Source: Robiginitomaculum sp.
Lineage (GTDB): Bacteria > Pseudomonadota > Alphaproteobacteria > Caulobacterales > Maricaulaceae
Direction of reading: 5' to 3'
Assembly (NCBI GenBank): GCA_016763315.1
Contig: JAESTZ010000021.1
Coordinates: forward strand, 1 to 58,396
DNA length: 58,396 nt
Shown piece by piece: positions 1 to 7,395 of this stretch; position 1 is the first letter of the stretch, and the number at the start of each line of letters is the position of its first letter. The position numbers and the translations under genes are program-made. The notes beneath the pieces are model-generated. The model made no database searches. It worked only from the letters and a program-made list of their open reading frames with translations, and was not told where the DNA came from.

Positions 1-593
1 CAAAGGAATTACAAGACGGCTTTTATGTCAATCTTGGCATTGGCATACCAACTTTGGTCGCTAATCATATTCCCGAAGGGATTGATGTGACCTTACAATC
101 TGAAAACGGTATGCTTGGCATGGGGCCGTTTCCGTTTGAGGACGAAGTCGATGCCGATCTTATAAATGCCGGCAAGCAAACTATCACTGAATTACGGCGA
201 ACCAGTTATTTTTCGTCCGCCGACAGCTTTGCAATGATTCGTGGCGGTCATATTGATCTATCGATCTTAGGGGCGATGGAAATATCCGAAGGAGGCGATA
301 TTGCTAACTGGATGATCCCGAAAAAAATGGTCAAGGGCATGGGCGGAGCCATGGATTTGGTGGCCGGAGTAAAACGGGTAATAGTAGTGATGGATCATAC
401 CAATAAAGCCGGTGCGCCAAAATTGCTGCACAAATGTTCACTGCCACTTACCGGACAGGCTTGTATTCATCGGATTATCACCAATTTGGGTGTTTTTGAT
501 GTGGCTGATAATGGCCTAAAAGTGGTCGAAATTGCTCCGGGGATTGAAATGGCGCAAATTACCGCCAGTACAGAAGCTAATCTTGTAGAATAA
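1..593 (+). CDS. scoB: 3-oxoacid CoA-transferase subunit B, 5'-truncated by the window edge
   Basis: The frame is open from base 3, so the first ATG at 54 is internal and the true start lies outside the window. The protein is the beta subunit of a two-subunit succinyl-CoA:3-ketoacid (or acetoacetate) CoA-transferase, which moves CoA between succinate or acetate and a beta-keto acid in the cytoplasm. The first visible residues carry the glycine-rich VNLGIGIPTLVANHIP segment, followed by LQSENGMLG, whose Glu is the catalytic residue that forms the glutamyl-CoA thioester in this family. The C-terminal part (GGAMDLVAGVKRVIVVMDH) is also typical. The alpha subunit is expected just upstream. A membrane protein gene follows after 18 bases. 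Substrate choice within the family cannot be settled from this fragment. Confidence 0.93.
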   Translation, partial: KELQDGFYVNLGIGIPTLVANHIPEGIDVTLQSENGMLGMGPFPFEDEVDADLINAGKQTITELRRTSYFSSADSFAMIRGGHIDLSILGAMEISEGGDIANWMIPKKMVKGMGGAMDLVAGVKRVIVVMDHTNKAGAPKLLHKCSLPLTGQACIHRIITNLGVFDVADNGLKVVEIAPGIEMAQITASTEANLVE

Positions 594-611
594 CAGGAAA
601 GAGGAGCGATC

Positions 612-1810
612 ATGGTGATCAATATTTTGATCTTATTGATTGTTGCCTTGATGTTTTTGGCTATTTTGCAGCCAAAAGTCTATTCCTCGACTGGTTGGCG
701 AGCAACTGTTACGCCATTGGCATCGATTATCGGTAGCGGATTTTTGATATTGGGGCCGGTACTGGTTGGCTCGTTTGGCAAAATGGCCGTGCTGGCAATG
801 CTGGCATTATGTGTTTTGTCGTATTTATATGGCTCGGCTATTCGCTTTAATATAGCAAGAATAGATACTGCTTCCAAGCGCAGTCGTTATGAATTATCTT
901 TGGATTATATGGCTTCGTGGGCGTTGGCTTTTGCTTATATTGTATCTGTTGCCTATTACCTCAACCTGTTAGGTGCATTTGCAATAAGCTTATTGCCATT
1001 TGCATCAACTTTATTGGCTAAGGTGCTAACAACATTTGTATTTTTGCTAATACTTATTGTCGGTTGGGGCAGGGGGTTTTCTGCATTGGAAAGAATGGAG
1101 CAAATATCTGTTAGCATAAAACTGGCGATTATAACCGGGTTATTGATTGGTTTGACCTGGTTCTTTGTAGTAACTACCAACCATGCTGGAATATTGCAAA
1201 CTCCTCCAGAAATTACAGGTTGGCCGGCGATTGCTTTGTTATTCGGTTTGTTGATAACCGTGCAGGGGTTTGAATCATCACGTTATCTTGGCGGGGAGTA
1301 TTCTGCTAAACTGCGGATTACTCTATGCGTTGGGCGCAGTGGATAGCAAGTCTGATTTATCTTGTTTATATCGCTTTGATTTCACTGGCATTTTCCGCTG
1401 ATGAAGTCATCATGACCGAAACCGGCATAATTGATATGATGCGCATTGTTTCTCCGGTATTGCCGTTTTTGCTAGTGGCTGCGGCGCTTAGCGCCCAATT
1501 CAGTGCTGCTATTGCTGATACCGGTGGAGCGGGCGGCCTATTTGCCGAGGCTTCAAATAACCGGATAAATGTCAGAACTGCTTATGTTTTGCTCGGTGTT
1601 ATCGGCATTTCCCTTACCTGGCTGGCTGATGTTTTTACGATCATTCGTTATGCCTCACAAGCTTTTGCCGTTTATTATACGTTGCAGGCATTGATTGCCG
1701 TGTTTGGTGCTTACCAGCAAAAGTCTTCAGTGATTAAAGTTGTGATCTATTGCTGTTTAGCTGTAATCGGTGTGTTAATTGTTTTCTTTGCCCAGTCCAT
1801 TGAGGGCTGA
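612..1810 (+). pseudogene. Multi-spanning APC-like transporter, broken by one frameshift (possibly a sequencing error)
   Basis: Two overlapping frames together encode one polytopic membrane protein. The first (612-1346) begins with a hydrophobic helix and has IIGSGFLILGPVL, similar to the unwound first helix of amino acid/polyamine (APC superfamily) permeases. It ends shortly after FESSRYLGGEYSAK. The second frame resumes at MRWAQW near 1325 and runs through several more helices to 1810. Adding one A to the AAA run near 1309-1311 restores a continuous protein of about 399 aa reading EYSAKTADYSMRWAQW. The gene lies 18 bases downstream of scoB and probably shares its transcript, so a role in uptake of a substrate for that CoA-transferase is possible but is inference. 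The family assignment rests on overall hydrophobicity and one motif only. Confidence 0.7.
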
Positions 1811-1811
1811 A

Positions 1812-2021
1812 CTAACGACAATCATTGCCCATTTGTATCGGTGGGCATTTAACATCTCCGTAAGTACAGTAAACGCAACAATCTCCCTTGGCAGGTTTCA
1901 GCACCGTACCGCATCCCTTACAGTCGTAAAAATACTGACAGGCATCGGTTGGCATCAAGTCTTTCGATTGAAACCCGCATTTTGGGCAGGTGATTGTCGA
2001 AGTTGGGATAAATCCACTCAT
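1812..2021 (-). CDS. GDCCVxC-type small cysteine-rich protein of mercury loci
   Basis: A 69-aa protein with 10 cysteines: a CPKC pair, a DACxxFYDCKGC stretch, the diagnostic GDCCVYCTYG core and VKCPP near the end. This matches the small GDCCVxC domain family (some members are selenoproteins) that usually sits beside mercuric transport genes; its biochemical role is not established. I chose the ATG at 2021 because it overlaps the merT stop as ATGA, indicating translational coupling; an upstream in-frame ATG at 2036 is also possible. It is the second gene of a two-gene merT operon read from the MerR-type promoter at about 2400. It converges on the transporter gene, with one base between the two stop codons. 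Confidence 0.85.
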   Translation of the reverse strand: MSGFIPTSTITCPKCGFQSKDLMPTDACQYFYDCKGCGTVLKPAKGDCCVYCTYGDVKCPPIQMGNDCR

Positions 2022-2389
2022 CTTTGTTGCATCCATTGCAAAATTCCGGCTTCGTAAAATGGTAATGTGTATGCAATCACAATCAGCAATGCAGAAAAAA
2101 TCAATAACACCAAAACTGTTTTTGTTGGGCGTTTGCCATTGCTGTAAGAAAACCAGAATGCCAGAATCACTAAAATCAAGCTAATACCTAAAAACCAGTT
2201 TTTGTATCTGGCAAAAATAGCAAGCTGAGCCACAAGTGCGCCACTAATTCCAAGATTGATCAGCACAAGTGGTAAAACACAGCAAGAAGCCCCTATGAAG
2301 GCCAATAGACCGCTAAGTGCACTACCGATACCGAACAGTGTGCTCTTGGCATAGGTGCTTTTGTCTTTGTTATTGATTTTATTTGTCAT
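2018..2389 (-). CDS. merT: Mercuric ion transport protein MerT
   Basis: A 123-aa inner-membrane protein with three hydrophobic helices. Helix 1 carries ASCCVLPLVL, the paired-cysteine motif that accepts Hg(II) in MerT. The second, cytoplasmic cysteine pair of classical Tn501/Tn21 MerT is absent; the loop reads WFSYSNGKRPTKT instead. No merP or merA is nearby, so reduction of imported mercury, if it happens, must be encoded elsewhere. The ATG at 2389 lies immediately downstream of the predicted -10 element (2396-2401), with no Shine-Dalgarno sequence, so the message may be leaderless. The downstream GDCCVxC gene overlaps the stop. Function is confident; the physiological role without MerA is open. 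Confidence 0.9.
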   Translation of the reverse strand: MTNKINNKDKSTYAKSTLFGIGSALSGLLAFIGASCCVLPLVLINLGISGALVAQLAIFARYKNWFLGISLILVILAFWFSYSNGKRPTKTVLVLLIFSALLIVIAYTLPFYEAGILQWMQQR

Positions 2390-2395
2390 CGGGTG

Positions 2396-2426
2396 TTCAT
2401 AACATCTGTAGTAACTACAGATGCAA
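2396..2426 (-). promoter_or_regulatory. MerR-type operator-promoter of merT
   Basis: On the minus strand there is a -35 TTGCAT (2426-2421), a 19-bp spacer (2420-2402) and a -10 TATGAA (2401-2396). The spacer region carries a perfect dyad, CATCTGTAG-TAA-CTACAGATG (2403-2423). A 19-bp rather than 17-bp spacer with a centred dyad is the hallmark of promoters that MerR-family activators untwist when they bind metal. The divergent regulator gene starts 14 bases to the right of the dyad, so the same site probably also represses merR. Confidence 0.9.
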
Positions 2427-2436
2427 GGATTTTCTT

Positions 2437-2844
2437 ATGTCCGTTGGAACAGTAATGCAATTTAGTATCGGAGAGTTAAGCCGCAGGACTTCGGTAAATA
2501 TCGAAACAATTAGATATTACGAGAAAATAGGTTTGTTGCCGATTGCCCCGCGTAGTTACAAAGGGCACCGCTTATATGATAATGATTTGCAGCGAAAACT
2601 GCAATTTATTCGCCGTGGCAGAAAACTAGGTTTTTCTATAGATGATATTCGTTCTTTAATAGGAATTGACGAGCGGCCAATTACTTGCGGCGAGGTCAAC
2701 AAAATAACCGCCAAGCATCTGATAACTGTTCAGTTGAAAATCGATCAGTTGCGCTCCTTGCAGCAGACTTTGCTCAAGGCAGCAAAAAAATGTGATCAAC
2801 CGGATAAGAAAAAATGTCCGATAATCGATGCGTTATCTGAATAA
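2437..2844 (+). CDS. merR: Mercury-responsive transcriptional regulator MerR
   Basis: A 135-aa MerR-family regulator. The N-terminal winged helix-turn-helix includes FSIGELSRRTSVNIETIRYY and YKGHRLY; a long dimerization helix follows. Three cysteines, at about residues 84, 119 and 127, occupy the positions of the MerR Hg(II)-binding cysteines (82, 117, 126 in Tn501), with a CDQPDKKKC loop one residue shorter than usual. The start at 2437 follows AAGGA by seven bases; an upstream in-frame start at 2383 would translate through the operator and is rejected. Transcribed divergently from merT across the shared dyad. Hg(II) specificity is inferred from the cysteines and from the merT neighbour. Confidence 0.92.
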   Translation: MSVGTVMQFSIGELSRRTSVNIETIRYYEKIGLLPIAPRSYKGHRLYDNDLQRKLQFIRRGRKLGFSIDDIRSLIGIDERPITCGEVNKITAKHLITVQLKIDQLRSLQQTLLKAAKKCDQPDKKKCPIIDALSE

Positions 2845-2864
2845 GTTATTTAGTTCGGGTTTTC

Positions 2865-3356
2865 TTACTGATCGCGGCGCGGGCCACCAGCTCCACCGGG
2901 AAGGTTTTCAGAACCAAGTGTGCCTTGTGGTAATCGTCCAACATTACCCAATAACTGTTCCAGAATAGTAAGCTCGCGGCCTCTGGTCGGTGTAGATCTG
3001 CCGACTAATGAGACAACTTTACCGTCTTCTAGTTCGTAGATGATTACATCTTCCACCATGCCGTCATTGGCAAACTGAACTGTAGTGATTGTGCGGCTTT
3101 CTGTTCGTGGTTGCAGGTAACCAAGTTGCTCACGGAACTCTGAAATATAATACCAAGTGTCTTCTTCAAAAATGCCAATAGTTGATGGGCTTCCAAACTT
3201 TGCCAGTACACTGGATTTGCTATCAATTCCGGATTCTATGTCGCCTGGGGATCCTTTGGCTGATATGAATCCATGGGATCGTGATATGGGAGTACACGCA
3301 CCAAGCACTATCGACAGAGCTGTTCCGATAATAATGAGTTTAAAATATGAATTCAT
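2865..3356 (-). CDS. bamE: BamE/OmlA-family outer membrane lipoprotein
   Basis: A 163-aa lipoprotein of the SmpA/OmlA (BamE) family, an accessory subunit of the BAM complex that inserts beta-barrel proteins in the outer membrane. The start at 3356 follows GGAGAA. A short hydrophobic signal ends in VLGAC, a type II lipobox. The body has the BamE-like pattern LAKFGSPSTIG-DTWYYISE and later VQFANDGMVEDV. The C-terminus is Gly/Pro-rich and low in complexity. It is divergent from the ubiquinol-cytochrome c chaperone gene, an arrangement conserved in many Alphaproteobacteria upstream of plsX-fabH. Confidence 0.85.
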   Translation of the reverse strand: MNSYFKLIIIGTALSIVLGACTPISRSHGFISAKGSPGDIESGIDSKSSVLAKFGSPSTIGIFEEDTWYYISEFREQLGYLQPRTESRTITTVQFANDGMVEDVIIYELEDGKVVSLVGRSTPTRGRELTILEQLLGNVGRLPQGTLGSENLPGGAGGPRRDQ

Positions 3357-3455
3357 TTTGGTTCTCCACAACACTTAACCGTTGACCTAAAGATCTGCGC
3401 CGGTAGTTTCAAGTAAATTCTTCATCACCATGCATAAATTTTAAGGGCACATGTA

Positions 3456-4001
3456 ATGATTTTATCTTTTCTGTTTGCAGGAAGAAAGCGGCGAAAACTT
3501 GGCGAAGAATTTTTTTCTTTGGTACGCGAAGCAAGTCGCAACCCGGATTTTTTTGGCCAAGGGAAGGTTCCTGATAATGTTGATGGCCGCTTTGATGTCT
3601 TGGTATTGCATAGTTTTTTGTTGATGCGTTCTTTGCGTAACTCCAGTTCTGATGCGCGACTGGATCAATTAGTATTTGATGCGATGTTCAGGGACCTGGA
3701 TACCGCAGTAAGAGAACTGGGAACCAGTGATACCCGGGTGGGAAAAAAAATTAAAGCGATGGCTGTGGCTTATTACGGCAGGGTTAAACACTATCATGAC
3801 GCATTAGCCAAGAATGACCTGCAATTACTGCAACAAGCTTTACAACGTAACATTTTTGGCGATGAAATTGACCCTGAGCAAATAGGGTTTTGCCAACAGT
3901 TGGCCAGCTGGTTTATTGCTTCGGAGAAATCACTTGGTGCTCAATCACCAGAGCAAGTGCTTGATTCTGGGGCTGAATTCGCGGCAACTGACTTTTCTTG
4001 A
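3456..4001 (+). CDS. Ubiquinol-cytochrome c chaperone (CBP3/UQCC1 family)
   Basis: A 181-aa cytoplasmic protein related to mitochondrial Cbp3/UQCC1, which helps assembly of cytochrome b of the bc1 complex. Recognizable parts are the region around DNVDGRFDVLVLHSFLLM, an FDAMFRDLDTAVRELG helix and VKHYHDAL, in the usual order. In many Alphaproteobacteria a DUF177 (YceD) gene lies between this gene and plsX; here only about 90 bases separate them and no such gene is visible. Family assignment is firm; exact function in bacteria is inferred from the mitochondrial homologue. Confidence 0.88.
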   Translation: MILSFLFAGRKRRKLGEEFFSLVREASRNPDFFGQGKVPDNVDGRFDVLVLHSFLLMRSLRNSSSDARLDQLVFDAMFRDLDTAVRELGTSDTRVGKKIKAMAVAYYGRVKHYHDALAKNDLQLLQQALQRNIFGDEIDPEQIGFCQQLASWFIASEKSLGAQSPEQVLDSGAEFAATDFS

Positions 4002-4089
4002 TCGCAGCTATTGCTAAGCTGACCCATGCTTTATATCTTTACCGGTAATGGTCAGGTGGTTTTCCGCCGTCATCAGGGACGATCATCGT

Positions 4090-5133
4090 ATGAGTAAAAC
4101 CATTTGCCTATCCGTCGATGCTATGGGTGGTGATTTTGCACCCAAAGCCTTAGTTGAAGGCATAGAATTGTTCGCCAATAACAATCCTGGCAAAGTTTCT
4201 AAAGTGCTGCTTCATGGCCAAGAGAAGCTATTAAAGCCGTTATTGGATAAATTACCAATTGCCGCGCAATTATGTGAGATACATCACACAGAAACCTATG
4301 TGGCTATGACCGATAAGCCTTCTCAGGCGATACGTAGGGCTCGTGGATCAAGCATGTGGAATGCTATTCGTTCTGTAAAGACCGGTGAAGCTGATGCAGC
4401 GATTTCCGCTGGAAATACTGGGGCGATGATGGTTCTGGGTAAGGTTTTACTGGGCATGATGAAAAACGTTCACCGGCCTGCTATTGCTGCTAGCTGGCCA
4501 TCACCTGTTGGACATAGTGTTGTGCTTGATGTCGGAGCCAATGTGGTATGTACCGCACCGCAATTAGTTGAATTTGCTATTCTCGGGGAGGCTTTTTCAA
4601 GAATTGTCCATAAAAAACAAAACCCTAGTGTTGGGTTGTTGAATGTTGGAACTGAAGATGTAAAGGGAAATGACATAGTTCGAGAAGCTGATAAGTTATT
4701 ACGTGGTGCGCAATTGGATATAAATTATGCTGGTTTTGTCGAGGGAAATGACATTTCCATAGGGCGCACCGATGTGGTGGTAACTGATGGTTTTACCGGT
4801 AATGTGGCTTTAAAGGCTGCTGAGGGTACTGCAAAGCTTGCTGCTATGGTTTTGAAAGATAGTTTAAATTCCTCCCTAATATACAAGTTAGGTGCGTTAA
4901 TCAGTCGTGGAGCTTTTTTAAAGATGAAAGATCGAATGGATCCAAAAAATTCCAACGGCGGATTATTTTTAGGCCTTGGTGGTCTAGTGATTAAAAGTCA
5001 CGGTGGAACAGATGCTATTGGTTTTGCCAACGCTTTGCGTGTGGCGCAAAGAATGGCTGCATCTGATTATATGCAAATTATTCAACAGAATCTTGAGTTA
5101 TTTGCTGGCGGCCAAAAGGACATATCGTCATGA
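4090..5133 (+). CDS. plsX: Phosphate acyltransferase PlsX
   Basis: A 347-aa peripheral membrane enzyme that converts acyl-ACP to acyl-phosphate, the donor for PlsY in phospholipid synthesis. The N-terminus ISVDAMGGD-type signature appears as [12 protein letters not shown], and later GFVEGNDI and [10 protein letters not shown] are typical. The start at 4090 puts the signature at residues 6-14, as in the family; a longer frame beginning at 4048 has no conserved residues. It overlaps fabH by four bases (ATGA), so the two are translationally coupled. Confidence 0.96.
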   Translation: MSKTICLSVDAMGGDFAPKALVEGIELFANNNPGKVSKVLLHGQEKLLKPLLDKLPIAAQLCEIHHTETYVAMTDKPSQAIRRARGSSMWNAIRSVKTGEADAAISAGNTGAMMVLGKVLLGMMKNVHRPAIAASWPSPVGHSVVLDVGANVVCTAPQLVEFAILGEAFSRIVHKKQNPSVGLLNVGTEDVKGNDIVREADKLLRGAQLDINYAGFVEGNDISIGRTDVVVTDGFTGNVALKAAEGTAKLAAMVLKDSLNSSLIYKLGALISRGAFLKMKDRMDPKNSNGGLFLGLGGLVIKSHGGTDAIGFANALRVAQRMAASDYMQIIQQNLELFAGGQKDISS

Positions 5134-6107
5134 GCAGATTTAGAAGTGTAATCGCTGGTGTTGGTTCATATTTACCGGAAAAAATACTTACCAATGCTGA
5201 TTTAGCGAAGCTGGTTGATACAACTGATGAGTGGATAAAACAAAGAACCGGAATAAAAAAACGCCATATTGCCGCCGAGGGTGAAACAACTTCTATGTTG
5301 GCCACTCATGCCGCAAAAAGAGCGCTGGAGGCTGCTGGTATGGAAGCTGGCGAGCTTGATTTGATTGTATTGGCAACCGCAACTCCAGACTTAACATTTC
5401 CGGCAACAGCAACCATGGTACAGCGGGAAATCGGTATGTATCGCGGTTTTGCCTTTGATATTAATGCTGTTTGTTCCGGTTTTTTGTACGCGCTTTCTGT
5501 CGCTGATAGCTTTGTAGCTAGAGGACAAGCAAGAAATGCAATGGTAATTGGCGCTGAAACTTTTTCACGTATTCTGGATTGGGAAGATCGTACAACCTGC
5601 GTTTTATTTGGTGATGGTGCCGGTGCGGTTGTGTTGCGTGGAGAGCCGGGAGCGCCGGGAATGAGCGAGCGCGGAATTGTGCATACGCATTTGCGTTCGG
5701 ACGGCAGGTATCAAGATCTACTTTATGTTGATGGCGGGCCGTCAACTACCAAGCAAGTGGGGCATTTGCGAATGGACGGTCATAAAGTTTTTCGTCATGC
5801 AATTACCAATATCTCTGGTGCTATCGCCAGAGTATTGGTTGATTCAGGTCTTAATGCGAGTGATATAGACTGGTTTGTGCCACATCAGGCTAATGAAAGA
5901 ATCCTTGAAGGCATTTCTAAGAAATTAGGCCTGCCAAAGAAAAAAGTAATTTCTACCGTGGCCGAACACGGCAATACCTCGGCAGCATCTATTCCATTGG
6001 CTCTTGATGTTGCGATTAAAGATGGTCGGATAAAACAAGGCGACTTGGTGCTTTTTGAGGCGTTAGGCGGAGGCTTTACTTGGGGGGCGGCTTTGGCCAG
6101 AATGTAA
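5130..6107 (+). CDS. fabH: 3-oxoacyl-ACP synthase III FabH
   Basis: A 325-aa condensing enzyme that starts fatty-acid synthesis by joining acetyl-CoA with malonyl-ACP. The catalytic triad is visible: Cys in [11 protein letters not shown] (about residue 114), His in VPHQANERI (about 252) and Asn in GNTSAASIP (about 282). The N-terminal [18 protein letters not shown] and the C-terminal [16 protein letters not shown] are standard for the family, and the length is normal. Second gene of the plsX-fabH unit. Confidence 0.97.
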   Translation: MSRFRSVIAGVGSYLPEKILTNADLAKLVDTTDEWIKQRTGIKKRHIAAEGETTSMLATHAAKRALEAAGMEAGELDLIVLATATPDLTFPATATMVQREIGMYRGFAFDINAVCSGFLYALSVADSFVARGQARNAMVIGAETFSRILDWEDRTTCVLFGDGAGAVVLRGEPGAPGMSERGIVHTHLRSDGRYQDLLYVDGGPSTTKQVGHLRMDGHKVFRHAITNISGAIARVLVDSGLNASDIDWFVPHQANERILEGISKKLGLPKKKVISTVAEHGNTSAASIPLALDVAIKDGRIKQGDLVLFEALGGGFTWGAALARM

Positions 6108-6185
6108 AGTTCTTCGAAAACAAGTTAATTTTAGAAAAAAAACAATAAAACTCGCTGTTACACGCGAAACTTCTAACTTATTGCA

Positions 6186-6214
6186 TTGACTGATAAAAAC
6201 ACTGGCAATAGTGT
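6186..6214 (+). promoter_or_regulatory. Possible sigma-70 promoter of ihfA
   Basis: TTGACT (6186-6191), a 17-base gap and TAGTGT (6209-6214), about 30 bases before the ihfA start. The -10 match is weak, so this is a suggestion based on position and spacing only. Confidence 0.35.
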
Positions 6215-6244
6215 CATAAAAAATGAGGTGCATGGGGATGCGAA

Positions 6245-6544
6245 ATGAGTAGCAATACAGTTACAAGGTCTGATCTGGCTGATAAGCTAGTTAGTGAGGT
6301 AGGATTGTCTAGGCAGGACTCTGCTGATTTTGTCGATCGGGTTTTTGAGCTAATGACACAGGAGTTGGCTCGAGGGAAATCCGTTAAACTATCATCATTT
6401 GGTGCCTTCCATGTTCGTGACAAAAATCAACGTGTTGGCAGGAACCCAAAAACCGGTGAAGAAGTTTCCATTGAACCAAGGCGGGTTATTGTGTTTAAAT
6501 CATCACAAGTCTTAAAAGAGCGTGTTGATTCGGGTAATAATTAA
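6245..6544 (+). CDS. ihfA: Integration host factor alpha subunit
   Basis: A 99-aa HU/IHF-family DNA-bending protein. It has the family fold pattern LARGKSVKLSSFGAF, then the beta-arm residues VRDKNQRVGRNPKTGE, where the Arg-Asn-Pro tip inserts into the DNA minor groove. The order TRSDLADKLVSEVGLS at the N-terminus and its place between fabH and a MerR-family gene match ihfA rather than ihfB or hupB. IHF bends DNA in sigma-54 promoters, recombination and replication initiation. Confidence 0.93.
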   Translation: MSSNTVTRSDLADKLVSEVGLSRQDSADFVDRVFELMTQELARGKSVKLSSFGAFHVRDKNQRVGRNPKTGEEVSIEPRRVIVFKSSQVLKERVDSGNN

Positions 6545-6545
6545 A

Positions 6546-6590
6546 GCATTTCCAACAAAAGTGGAAACCGGTTTTGTGGCAAGGAAATGC
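6546..6590. repeat. Palindromic intergenic repeat, copy 1
   Basis: A 45-bp unit bounded by the inverted arms GCATTTCC (6546-6553) and GGAAATGC (6583-6590), with the core AAAAGTGGAAACCGGTTTTG. It begins two bases after the ihfA stop and may form a hairpin at the 3' end of that message. Confidence 0.8.
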
Positions 6591-6604
6591 GTACTGAAAA
6601 TTTA

Positions 6605-6648
6605 GCATTTCCAACAAAAGTGGAAACCGGTTTGTGGTTAGGAAGTGC
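6605..6648. repeat. Palindromic intergenic repeat, copy 2
   Basis: A 44-bp near-identical copy of the preceding unit in the same orientation: arms GCATTTCC (6605-6612) and GGAAGTGC (6641-6648), and the same AAAAGTGGAAACCGG core. It is followed by GATTCAATTTGAAG and GGAAAAGCACTAA, the latter shared with the sequence just after the third, inverted core copy near 7224. Confidence 0.8.
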
Positions 6649-6714
6649 GACAAGACAAAAGGTTCGTTTTGATTCAATTTGAAGCGGAAAAGCACTAAAT
6701 AACGGAGCCTGATT

Positions 6715-7161
6715 CTGGCGAAAAAACAGCCATATGCCTATCGAACGATTGGTGAAGCCTCTTTAGCTGTAGGTGTTCCGTCGCATGTTTTGCGTTTCTG
6801 GGAGACTAAATTTTCGCAAATACGGCCAATGAAAAAAGGTGGTGGCCGACGGTATTATCGTCCGGAAGATGTTCAGCTTTTGTCAGGGATAAGAGAGTTT
6901 CTTTATGAAAAAGATTTTTCAATAAAGCAGTTACAAGAATATTTGTTAAAAGAGGGGGTTGATAAAGTTGCGACTTCTTCAAGTAATAAAACTGCATCTG
7001 CCAGTGATAACAAGATTCAAAGCAAAACTCAGACAGCTAAAACTAAGCAGAAACCTGCAACACCAAAAACCGATGATCGTGACGAAGTATTGCGTCAAGC
7101 CCTGTCAAGTTTGACCGATGCCAGAGATATTCTCTCAACTACACTAAAAGCACCGCATTGA
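6715..7161 (+). CDS. MerR-family transcriptional regulator of the ihfA locus
   Basis: A 148-aa MerR-family DNA-binding protein without recognizable metal cysteines. The helix-turn-helix reads YRTIGEASLAVGVPSHVLRF, then WETKFSQIRPMKKGGGRRYY, which is the conserved core of the regulator found next to ihfA in many Alphaproteobacteria. The middle is a Lys/Ser/Thr-rich low-complexity linker, followed by a short C-terminal helix. No ATG, GTG or TTG precedes the conserved N-terminus after the in-frame stop at 6700. CTG at 6715, seven bases after ACGGAG, gives the family-like start MAKKQPYAYRT and is my choice; ATT at 6712 is the alternative. A TTG at 6790 would delete the first half of the HTH. Target genes are unknown. 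Confidence 0.85.
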   Translation: MAKKQPYAYRTIGEASLAVGVPSHVLRFWETKFSQIRPMKKGGGRRYYRPEDVQLLSGIREFLYEKDFSIKQLQEYLLKEGVDKVATSSSNKTASASDNKIQSKTQTAKTKQKPATPKTDDRDEVLRQALSSLTDARDILSTTLKAPH

Positions 7162-7171
7162 TCGATGCTTT

Positions 7172-7243
7172 AGTATAGTTTATTTGTGATCCATCAACTT
7201 ATCCAAAAAACGGTTACCACTTTTTGGGTCGATGAACTATACT
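7172..7243. repeat. Third copy of the repeat core, inverted, inside a larger palindrome
   Basis: Outer arms AGTATAGTT (7172-7180) and AACTATACT (7235-7243) enclose inner arms CCAAAAA (7203-7209) and TTTTTGG (7221-7227). The centre, read on the minus strand, is AAAAGTGGTAACCG, a 13/14 match to the core of the two repeats after ihfA. It lies between the regulator stop and tRNA-Pro and could act as a transcription terminator. Confidence 0.65.
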
Positions 7244-7317
7244 TTGAAAAAGCACTAATCAACTCTTGCGAAATTTACTCTCGAGATTTATAAGCCAGAC
7301 TTGTTTAATTCAGGTGA

Positions 7318-7395
7318 CGGAACGTGGCGCAGCCCGGTTAGCGCACCGGTCTGGGGGACCGGGGGTCGCGAGTTCAAATCTCGCCGTTCCGACCA
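7318..7395 (+). tRNA. tRNA-Pro (anticodon GGG)
   Basis: A 78-nt cloverleaf with CCA encoded. Acceptor CGGAACG pairs with CGTTCCG, the anticodon stem is CCGGT/ACCGG with loop CTGGGGG, giving anticodon GGG, and the T arm contains GTTCAAATC. Its last 10 bases plus one more are repeated at 8088-8098. Confidence 0.95.

Noticed and set aside
2383-2436. Longer merR start at 2383
   Set aside because: It would translate through the perfect operator dyad and the -10/-35 region; the ATG at 2437 has a well-spaced AAGGA.
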